From contig CAAAJI010000056.1 in assembly GCA_900642245.1 (NCBI GenBank), forward strand, positions 37,830 through 101,829: a stretch of DNA of 64,000 nucleotides, in the 5' to 3' direction. The translations under genes were made by a program, and so were the position numbers. This document shows, piece after piece, positions 56,040-64,000 of the stretch (the first letter of the stretch is position 1; each line of letters opens with the position of its first letter). The notes beneath the pieces were generated by a model. That model made no database searches. It worked only from the letters and a program-made list of their open reading frames with translations, and had not been told where the DNA came from. The stretch is from Fragilaria radians (lineage: Eukaryota; Bacillariophyta; Fragilariophyceae; Fragilariales; Fragilariaceae).

Positions 56040-58247
56040 TCAGTCGTCATCATCCTCTTCAGGTTCAAGATAAGAGTAAAAGTGAATCGTAGTCAAAAGA
56101 GTAGCCAGGACTAAGATAGTCATGGGGAGAAATGTTAAGTCCAAAATACGATCAATGCCTGCCAATCCCGCTGCAGAAATAATAAAGTCTCCGAGGACAC
56201 GTCCTAATGTCCCAGCCTCCGTAGCGAGTAATCCAGAATTGAATGTGCCTCTTGCCCAGGAGGATGGAATAGATTTAGAAAGAATTGACATGTTCGGTGC
56301 TTCCAACATATTCGTTCCAAGAAAGCAACATATAGAGGCTGCAATATATTGGTAAACTGAGTAATGACCAGGAAAGTAGCCGACGATAGCAATAGTCCCA
56401 ACTAATATAAGCAGTTCCGTTGCAATCACAATTTCACGATCTTCGTAGCGGCGACTCATGATTGCGACTAAAAAGTGCGCCGGGAACATGAGTAAACCCA
56501 GGATAGCAAGAAACGAACCAACACGAGTAGCATCCCACTGGAAGTAGTGCGAGGTAACAGTGGCAGTAGAACTAAGGAGGCATTCCAGAATAAGCTTGAG
56601 GACAAGGTATATCAAGAGCGAAGTCATGACTGCAACATTATGATGTAAAGGAGAAGGAGGAGGTGGTGGAGTCGGGGATTGCTTTGTCAACTCTCTTCCA
56701 TTCATAAGTAAAGGATATATCTCACTTGAAGGCAAGGCAGAAGATTCTTTCTTTTTAGGGTCTCCCCTTGGTGGTGGATCCTCAAAGAAACACATGGTGA
56801 TGATTAAAAAAAAAGACCATAAAACTGTCATGATCCATCCTGGTGCTGTTTCAATAGTCAACCAACGTGATGAATCATGAGAATGAATATCTTCGTGGGA
56901 AATGAGCTGATCGGAAATAACAGCAAGAGCGGGCCCTGCAGCCATTCCTAAAGCACCTGCGGTTACAAATGCAGCGCTCGCAGTAGTTCTTTCGTTGCGA
57001 GAAAAGGCATCTGCGATGTAGCGTCTGTTGATAGCGCGAGCACCACCGAAACCATTTAAAAGACGTCCAAGTATAATGAGTGGTATCGAATGGAAAGGAA
57101 GCGCGAGAGCATACAGCATGTCTCCAATAATGGAGCATGTTGCTGCAAAAAGAAGAGCATCCCTATACGAGTGGTTCGACCACCAGGAATACAAGATGGA
57201 TGCCAACATGGCAGCAAGTGGTGTCATCCCGATAATAACTCCTGCAAGAGCCTCAGACATACCCAAACGAGTGGCGTACATTCCAGATGTAGGTGCCACA
57301 ATGTAGTAGTTAGTCATGTACAAGAATGTACTAACAAGATTGAGCAAATTTGATATAGTTCTTCGATTTGTAATTGTCACTGATTCCACTGATTCAAAGT
57401 CATCCTCTTGAAAGACAAGAGATGTTGCTGCCATAGCTCTGGCATAGCCAGAAGACTCCTCCAGGCGTCGACGGGCATCTTCAATTTTTCGCAAAATATT
57501 AGGGATTAGGACATTGATATCATCGGGTTGTTTGAAAGTGAGCAATGAGGAACTGGACCGGATGGATCGGATTGAAGAATGTTGCATATGAAGGATACTA
57601 TGTGGATTGTTTTGTATGATGAAATGAAACCTCCTTTGCAAGGATCCAATGAGTGCCTCAATGCCTTCATAATGATACATCTGTGGTAGATGAGAAACTT
57701 TACCATCACCCAATAGAAGTTGAGGTGTCATGTATCTGGACGTAATGGGTGTCGAAATGAAATGTTTATCATGTTTCTTGAATATTTTGCGTAGTCCAGT
57801 AACATTAAGTTCAACAAAGTTGATAAGAAGTACGAGTTCTTCACCAATTTCTAAACAAGTTCTGTATTCCTTGTCATAATCAACATATGATTTTGAAAAT
57901 GGTGAAAGTAGTAATCTAGGATCTGCTGTTGTGACATTCATCGCCATCAAACGTTGTGCCATTTCTCCTTGCTTTTGAAGAAAAAATAGAACAATCTTTT
58001 CAATTTGTTGTTCGAGTATTGGTTCAAAGTCACTATATTCATATCGATGGGGAAGGATGAGTGACGTATAAGAATCTTGATGATTTCGATGTCTTGGTCG
58101 TTGTGGTGATTTACGAATCGTTTCTTCTTCGTCTTCAATTCGTGATAACTCTTGTTGAAGTGCTTGTTTCAGATTATCATACTCTAAATACGCATAGGCC
58201 CATGGTTCATATTTCGATAGACGTAATCGTTTGCCAAATCCTACCAT
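56040..58247 (-). CDS. SPX-MFS phosphate transporter (PHT5/VPT type)
   Basis: A single-exon frame of 735 residues. The N-terminal SPX domain (residues 1 to ~165) starts MVGFGKRLRLSKYEPWAYAY and contains the basic helix NVTGLRKIFKKHDKHF, which in this family forms the inositol-pyrophosphate pocket. Residues ~300-730 are a major facilitator domain with about a dozen membrane segments, including the family motif GRLLNGFGGARAINRRYIAD. This two-domain order matches plant vacuolar phosphate transporters (Arabidopsis PHT5;1/VPT1, about 700 residues), which load phosphate into the vacuole when cellular phosphate is sufficient. A similar storage role is inferred here. It ends in an acidic tail (EPEEDDDD). 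A linker rich in Ser (residues ~220-260) joins the two parts. Confidence 0.92.
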   Translation of the reverse strand: MVGFGKRLRLSKYEPWAYAYLEYDNLKQALQQELSRIEDEEETIRKSPQRPRHRNHQDSYTSLILPHRYEYSDFEPILEQQIEKIVLFFLQKQGEMAQRLMAMNVTTADPRLLLSPFSKSYVDYDKEYRTCLEIGEELVLLINFVELNVTGLRKIFKKHDKHFISTPITSRYMTPQLLLGDGKVSHLPQMYHYEGIEALIGSLQRRFHFIIQNNPHSILHMQHSSIRSIRSSSSLLTFKQPDDINVLIPNILRKIEDARRRLEESSGYARAMAATSLVFQEDDFESVESVTITNRRTISNLLNLVSTFLYMTNYYIVAPTSGMYATRLGMSEALAGVIIGMTPLAAMLASILYSWWSNHSYRDALLFAATCSIIGDMLYALALPFHSIPLIILGRLLNGFGGARAINRRYIADAFSRNERTTASAAFVTAGALGMAAGPALAVISDQLISHEDIHSHDSSRWLTIETAPGWIMTVLWSFFLIITMCFFEDPPPRGDPKKKESSALPSSEIYPLLMNGRELTKQSPTPPPPPSPLHHNVAVMTSLLIYLVLKLILECLLSSTATVTSHYFQWDATRVGSFLAILGLLMFPAHFLVAIMSRRYEDREIVIATELLILVGTIAIVGYFPGHYSVYQYIAASICCFLGTNMLEAPNMSILSKSIPSSWARGTFNSGLLATEAGTLGRVLGDFIISAAGLAGIDRILDLTFLPMTILVLATLLTTIHFYSYLEPEEDDDD

Positions 58248-59489
58248 GGAGGCAAATATCTTTTTCTCAAATAATTACTACTTTTTTCAGGAGCTAACTA
58301 GCTAGCTGAATGGATGGATGGATTGTGACGACAAGAAAGAGAAGAATGGTACCAACCAATTTCGCGGCCAATTTCACAATCGACACTAAAATGACTCGAA
58401 CGAATTTAAAACTTCTCACCGTTCGTGTCCAAACTTCTTTTCTTTTGCTTCCATCTCGAGGTATATGGATATCGTTGATTTAAGTCTTTACTTCTTTACT
58501 TACTTACTATTCTTACATATATTGGAGTTTATTCCCCCCCCGCCCTTTGGAACTGGAACTAGATACTTTGCCAACCCGGAAGGAATCTATCTTGCGACTA
58601 CAAACACACTTGAGAACGGCTTTCTAAAAACATCCAATCAAAATCAATCAAGGTTATTCAGTTGGAATTCAGATACTATCCTACAACTCTACTGCAAAGG
58701 ACTGACTTTTTACTTTTTCACCAATTTTAGGCAGGCTAATTTCCAGTTTGCGTCGCGAGATTCCCATTCGTCGTGGAAACTGAGATCAAATTTACTCAAT
58801 CATCTCCTGGCGTCGTGGAGAAGGGGCTTGGATGCCCTTATGAAGATTTGCCCCGCAAAATGGAAATCGACACACCATCATAGATACATGCATTCTCTTT
58901 TTTCACCGAACTTTTCAGTCGTCAAGTCGTGATCTTGGAGTCGGAGAAAACTATGCAGGATATTTAGGGATCAAAGTCAAACCAAAGAATGATGTGTAAT
59001 TTCCAAACAATCCAAGCAAACAACATGAGACTGCTATCAAACAAATAGGAATGCATCTTCTTGGCGTGAAGCGAGTATACATCTGAAGTTCTTTCCTGAA
59101 TTCTTACCATCTCGAGAAACAACTCTTTCAATTTCCTTTTGCTTGGATTCACCACTCTCACAATCTATACAGGTTTCTAATCTCCGTAAGGTTCTTTTTT
59201 GTTCTTGCCCTTAGGCTATCTTCCTTGCAGTTAACTATTGGGTGGGTAAATAATGGATCACAGAGTTTCTTCAGGTGTGTACAATCGGTAATTGATGAAA
59301 ATGAAAACGCCGGCGTGGTGTTAGTTCAATGGTGACAACAACAATCGATCACGACGACAAAAAATGAAAGAATACACGAGACTCATAGACTTTTTAAATT
59401 TTAATCATTGGATTACAATTGATCTCAACAGAATGAAAATTTCGTTTTTAGAGCAAAGAATTCTGCAGCGAAAGGAATAAATGAAATGG
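58248..59489. other. Intergenic stretch upstream of SPX-MFS
   Basis: It holds the probable SPX-MFS promoter. A plus frame at 58465-58932 (155 codons) has a hydrophobic start but no recognised domain and unusual composition, so it is not called. Confidence 0.45.
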
Positions 59490-59869
59490 TTACTTCTTCA
59501 GTACGACTTCGTCATCCATGGCTTTCAACAAACTTCTAATCCATAAAGGTAAAATTCGATTCAACGCATTCAATTCTTCTTGCAATTAACTATTCTTGAC
59601 CTTCAGTTGCTCATTTTCTTCCTTGTAGTGGTTTGCAATGGCTTTCATCCGCGTGATCTTTTTTTCAACCTTTTGATAACTTTCACTTTTTTGGCATGAT
59701 CAAGCAAAGCTTCAGACATCTGATTCATCAAATCAATGATGGCTTCTCGCTGCAACTGATGCATTTCGATAAGATCTTCGATCCGAATGTCAAATTTCGT
59801 TTCAAATTCATCAATTATTTCCAAAGAATGAAGCATCGCATCGTAGAAGTTTTCGTTGTCAGAACTCAT
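59490..59869 (-). pseudogene. Small coiled-coil gene with frameshift and in-frame stop
   Basis: From ATG at 59869 the frame reads MSSDNENFYDAMLHSLEIID, then EDLIEMHQLQREAIIDLMNQ. It shifts frame near 59690 into KVEKKITRMKAIANHYKEEN, then EQLKVKNS, a TAA, then LQEELNALNRILPLWIRSL and the final stop at 59490. All parts are charged coiled coil in one consistent order, so this is one broken gene of about 125 codons, unless the two lesions are sequencing errors or a non-standard intron. The KAI...YKEENEQL segment recalls the EEENERLQNQ core of the coiled-coil family at 25-29 kb, but membership is uncertain. Confidence 0.55.
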
Positions 59870-59880
59870 GTTTTCAAAGT

Positions 59881-60174
59881 ATGGAGGAATTATAATTATT
59901 TAGCTTATTTTTGGTAAAAGTGAGAATTCCAGGAAAATACAGGGTGGGTCTTCACAAATTTATGATTTATGATGTCCTAATTTACAACTCGTTATTAGGC
60001 CTCTTTCCTGTTAAAAATCTAAGGATGGAGGAATTATAATTATTTAGCTTATTTTAGGTAAAAGTGAGAATTCCAGGAAAACACAGGGTGGGCCTTCACA
60101 AATTAATGGTTTATAATGTCCTATTTACAACTCGACATGGTAGTCATAAGGCCTCTTTCCTGCTAAAAGCCTAA
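59881..60174. repeat. 144-bp tandem repeat, two copies
   Basis: Units at 59881-60024 and 60025 to about 60174 both begin ATGGAGGAATTATAATTATT and end in AGGCCTCTTTCCTG plus a short tail. They differ by scattered substitutions and small indels. The first unit begins 12 bp upstream of the start codon of the coiled-coil gene at 59869. Confidence 0.85.
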
Positions 60175-61960
60175 GTTCTGCTGAATTGATTCAATGAATG
60201 GCCTGAATTCTGGAAACCGGAAATTGGAAATCGCGAGTGACGATCGAGATTGTATGCCCTATTTTTGATAAATTTCACTTTCTTGTAAGGTAGATGAATA
60301 GTAAAACCTTTCTTTTGCTTCAAATTATATGTGCGTTTTTCTATTTCTGATAGACTGAAAATTTTTGGTGATGGCTTTTGTGTGGACCAAACTTCTCCGT
60401 ACCCTAGCACCACTGCTTTTGTGTTCCTAACAAATTCTCCTACATGTGTAGATAGTGTTAACATTATTTCTGTCTCTTGTATATTTTCAACTAGTTCTGG
60501 GTTGCAAAAATGTTCACTGTTGAACAATTGCTAGAAAGGTTAGACCTTTCCTCTTGCTGGCTTTATAAATTTATAAATGTACTGTTTTCCACTCTTTTGA
60601 ATAAGTCTGACTTGTTTCTGTAATTGGTGTTGAGCTTGTTAAATTTGACATGTCTGTTGGATTGTTAATGACTGCATTCACATGATTTTGATTCTTTTAT
60701 TTTGCTTTGTTTCTGGCCAATTCATTTTTTGGAATTGCATCCCTATTTTTGACAGGATTGGGATCTGTGTGGCCACTCCTCTTCCAACAATAGCACGTTT
60801 TCTCTTCATTTTGGTCGTGCTTTTCTGGTTTCTTTTATTGTTGATTTTGTTTTAGACTTATCACCTTCTTGAAATTATTCAAATGATGGTTACGGAGCAC
60901 GTTATTTGCTTCTGTGATATTCTGTGGATACTAATTACTCTTTAATAATTGTTTCTTCTGCAATCCAGTTTGTAGTAATTCATATTCGGATTGTTGCTGT
61001 TTTCCAGGTATGTATAGTCAGTAAATTGCCTGAATGCCCGCGCTCTTTGCCCACTTTGACTGATTCTTCACTCTCTGGATCACATTCTTTCGTGGCTTTG
61101 ACTTATTCGGTCAGCACAATTGGACATCCCAGATGAGACTTCAACACTTCCAATGCGGTTTTAAACCTTTTTGTGTACTCTTGTGGTTTCTCTCCTACTT
61201 GCTGTTTTAAGTTAATGCACATCTTGAATGCATCCAAAAGAAGGATTTGTTTTGATGCTCATGCTAATTAATGGCAAGATGTTAAATGAGCTTAAGAGTT
61301 TGATTGGCCCTCCTTTTATCCTTTCATTAAATTACGCCTCAATCTTGGTATGCACGCCCCTGGGTATTGTTTCCACAGGAATACATAGGCTTTAAAAGTG
61401 TATGAGTTTCCAGGCTCTATTTTCTCTTCATAAAGCTGTAAATCTCAGCATCGAATTCAATCTGAAACTGCTAATTCTCAATTTTTGTTACCATTTTGTC
61501 TTCTGATGTGCTTGCTCTCAGACTCATCTTCTGCAGTTCTACTTCATGTTAGCTTGTATTGCCAAACCTAGATAGTGCATGTAGTCTGCCAATTTCTTCT
61601 TAGTAAGTTTGCATTTACTTTAGTTGCTTGGATTTTTGGGTGGTCTTTCGCGCTCCCGGACAATTTTCTTGATTTTGGGTTTTTCTTGTTTAAAGGCTAA
61701 TTTAAATAGTGTGTGAGCTTACTCTTGAGAATATACTTCTAACCTATCTAGTAGTAGTCAACAATACCTGTTAATCTGCTTTAACTTGATAGATTATTGG
61801 TCAGGTAAGCATAAAGCAGATAAAGCAAAGATCATCAATCGGCGAGTCTCGTAGTCACCCTTTTTAGTTAATAATGATTGTTGCCAGTCCCTTTGAAGAC
61901 GTCGGTGTTTAGCAAAAAAAGTAGCATCCTGCTGTTTTGTCAGGAAGTCTGCTAGTTGTT
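60175..61960 (-). pseudogene. Ty1/copia gag-protease relic
   Basis: On the minus strand, gag is traced by MCINLKQQVGEKPQEYTKRF, then KTALEVLKSHLGCPIVLTE, with frameshifts. A decayed knuckle CYCWKRSGHTDPNP lies at about 60750. A frame at 60171-60527 reads LGYGEVWSTQKPSPKIFSL, then KKGFTIHLPYKKVKF, typical of the region between protease and integrase in diatom copia elements. It is cut off near 60171 by the tandem repeat. No integrase or RT is present. Confidence 0.75.
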
Positions 61961-62394
61961 CCTGGGTTTTCATTGGTCAAACCATGTGACGCTTATTCGC
62001 AACCTCGGGCACAAAAATGGTGGCATATCACATCTATATGCCTCGTGCATGATCGTATCTTTGATACATGTGAGATTTCAAATGCCGCAGCATAATCCTC
62101 AAAAATGTCACAACGAATCTATGGTGTGGATAATAATTGTTGAAATAGTCCAAAGAGGTTAAAAAGGAAGGAAGAAAGAAGGAGAGAAAAAGAAAGGAAA
62201 AGATTCCTAAAAAGTTGTGATTACGAAATTATCTTAACCTAAAGATCACGGTTCACAAATATTCAATCCCTAATGAATAAACCCTAAACAGATAAAACTA
62301 AGAGTTGATCAAAAGCGATATTTCCATCACCCTTCCTATCCTGTCTCGATCACCTTGTATCTAATTTCTCACTGTCCACCAAATTTTTTTTAAT
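61961..62394. other. Stretch between two copia fragments
   Basis: No gene was found. A purine-rich run lies at about 62159-62205. It could hold an LTR shared by the two neighbouring copia fragments, but no repeated ends were identified. Confidence 0.35.
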
Positions 62395-62960
62395 GTTTCT
62401 CATACAATTCTTAATTGACATTCTTAGTGGATACATCGGAGTTGTTTTCAACCGAACGGACGAATTCAATCTTAATAAAGCCACTGTCAATAAACGTACC
62501 GGGTTCGAAAGCCTGTCTATGCATTTTCAGACATGAAAATTGCTCCAAAATTGTCGGTCATAACTGCAATCGGAAGTTTCACTTTAATATGAAGGTCATT
62601 CAGCAAATAATAGATGAATCATAACTCCTTAAGGCCTCAGAGCTTGATAAAGTAGCTCTCTTTTGCGATTTTGAACGCCAACAAATAGGTACATTTAACA
62701 GTTAAATGATGAGCCCGGTTACACTAATCCTTGTTTCAGGATCTCCAGCCCAATCGCCGTCACAAAAAAGCCCTAAGTCCCATTCAAGATCATTGTTGAA
62801 TATTGGTTCCACCTTTAGTCCATACGTTTTAGTATCAATGACATACAAAAAACACAGGTTAACCCAGCCTCTTTTGCCTTGTTATGGGATTCCATGAGAG
62901 TAGATGTCCTCCTTATCCTTTCAAGAACAAAACCCACGCATTTATCCAACCGTCTCATCC
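62395..62960 (-). pseudogene. Ty1/copia RNase H relic (3' end of pol)
   Basis: Minus-strand pieces read LGLFCDGDWAGDPETRISVT, then CWRSKSQKRATLSSSEA, then AIFMSENA, then FVRSVENNSDVYTKNVN. These are the closing blocks of copia polyproteins, in order but interrupted by stops and frameshifts. It lies upstream (minus sense) of the gag relic at 60.2-62 kb, so the two fragments are not one colinear element. Confidence 0.75.
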
Positions 62961-63059
62961 ATCTCAAATTGCAGACCTTGTAATTTCAATTGAGGATAAC
63001 CTTTCTTTTGATGACATTTACATATCATTCATCCATCCTTGCTTGCCATCATCAAAGGA

Positions 63060-63585
63060 TACACTTAGCTTTGGATCCAATTAGAAAGCTTTTTTGCACT
63101 TTAATCTGCTCATCAAATCTGAGAATTTCATCATTTTTAACAAGGGTTAACATAATCCCTTCAATACTCATTTCAGGTCCCATTTTCAGCAAAACCTCAA
63201 AATGAAGGAGTTGAATATTACACTTGGGAGGTGAAGTTCCATTGGGTCTCTTGATTTTCTCCAGATTTTCAAGTTGCTATTGGATACGGTGCTGGATTGT
63301 ATAACGATACTTTCAAATTGTAAATAATTTTTAATGTTCACTAAGTTTAACTAGTGAATCATTTATCATAGTTTAACTTATGGTAGGTAAGTAATAGGAT
63401 AGTTTACTTGTAACCACCCATAGCTAGATGAGTAAATATAAGAATATTTTGATTCTACCATTATTTACTATGCACTAACGGTACAGGACGTTTCCTTATA
63501 CCAGTTTAATACTTTATTTTTAAACTGTTATTGTTTACAACCTATTGTGTTAGGGATTGAATTCTTGGTCCTTCAAATAGAGTAT
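63060..63585 (-). pseudogene. Ty3/gypsy LTR fragment joined to gag remnant
   Basis: 63285-63585 is colinear with the gypsy LTRs (CTAGATGAGTAAATATAAGA, CAACCTATTGTGTTAGGGAT). Below it the minus frame reads LENLEKIKRPNGTSPPKCNI, like LENLEKIRRTNSPALTL of the copy A gag relic. The LTR is fused directly to late gag, so a large internal deletion has occurred. Confidence 0.6.
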
Positions 63586-64000
63586 GCGATGTGAAATCTC
63601 TCCGGAATGTGATTCTTGTGCAGCAAGGACTGCAATTACGAAGTCCCGCGAAATATCTGAAGCACAAGAAAACTGAAAATTGTCAGTCATGAAAAATAGA
63701 TATCGCATTTCCAACAACGCAGTCACGTAACAAACACACTCTTCATTCACATCTTAGTGCTATGCTAGATTGATAGAGCAACGGATTGATGAAAGGGAAT
63801 CAATTTACTGCACTAGTGACTGACTTGTCCAGATACTATGCTAAGTATAAAATGGCAAAAAAAATTTTAGAATCATCACATCTCCATCAATTAACATCAG
63901 AAATCAAATCTGATGCAAGACAAACCATGTGTGACCACTTATGCATGATATACAACTAGGGAGAAAATTGATTCGAAGAGTGCCGTTGTTGCGAAAAAAG
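63586..64000. other. Unassigned right end
   Basis: No gene, RNA or repeat could be supported. Confidence 0.4.

Noticed and set aside
58465..58932. A 155-codon plus frame with a hydrophobic start
   Set aside because: No recognisable domain, odd composition, and no second copy to test conservation.
1..64000. CRISPR arrays, bacterial operons, rRNA or tRNA genes
   Set aside because: No regularly spaced short repeats, ribosome-binding sites or tRNA-like cloverleaf could be identified. All evidence is for eukaryotic nuclear DNA.

Overview
This is nuclear DNA of a eukaryotic alga, most likely a diatom or close heterokont. The evidence is a triosephosphate isomerase with an ASAF-like plastid leader, a vacuolar-type SPX-MFS phosphate transporter, a secreted Lys/Gly-rich protein resembling cell-wall silica proteins, short GT-AG introns of 67-100 bp, AT-rich intergenic DNA and many decayed Ty1/copia and Ty3/gypsy fragments. 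The species cannot be named from the sequence alone. Two runs of N (12457-12476 and 34208-34502) are assembly gaps.

Layout. Positions 237-12456 (copy A) and 12552-26580 (copy B) are two head-to-tail copies of one segment. Each carries, in the same order, a broken gypsy element (- strand), about 8 kb of almost gene-free DNA with a decayed copia fragment, a three-exon triosephosphate isomerase gene (+) and a convergent coiled-coil gene (-). Copy B is about 1.8 kb longer, mainly because of a tandem pair of Helitron-like elements at 22345-24174. The copies meet at the 20-N gap, so they may be a true tandem duplication or two divergent haplotypes joined by the assembler. A paralogue of the coiled-coil gene follows at 28637-29488.

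From 30.6 to 40 kb the window is mostly transposon debris: a frameshifted Ty3/gypsy element on + (30605-34916), a solo LTR (35825-36385), a minisatellite and a broken hAT transposase gene (37971-39573, -). A small coiled-coil gene related to the 12/26/29 kb family lies at 40956-41381.

The largest gene (42862-52284, +) is one uninterrupted frame of 3140 codons. It joins a proline-rich N-terminus and an array of about 16 WW domains to the conserved central domain of Sec16, the scaffold of ER exit sites. This is the most striking item in the window.

From 52.6 kb onward come a gypsy gag-protease relic (+), a secreted protein gene (53883-55504, -, three exons), the SPX-MFS gene (56040-58247, -), a broken coiled-coil gene (59490-59869, -) with a 144-bp tandem repeat just upstream, and copia and gypsy relics up to the end. 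The host genes cover plastid carbon metabolism (TIM), secretory traffic (Sec16), possible wall formation (secreted K/G-rich protein) and phosphate storage (SPX-MFS). Nothing shows them acting as one pathway.
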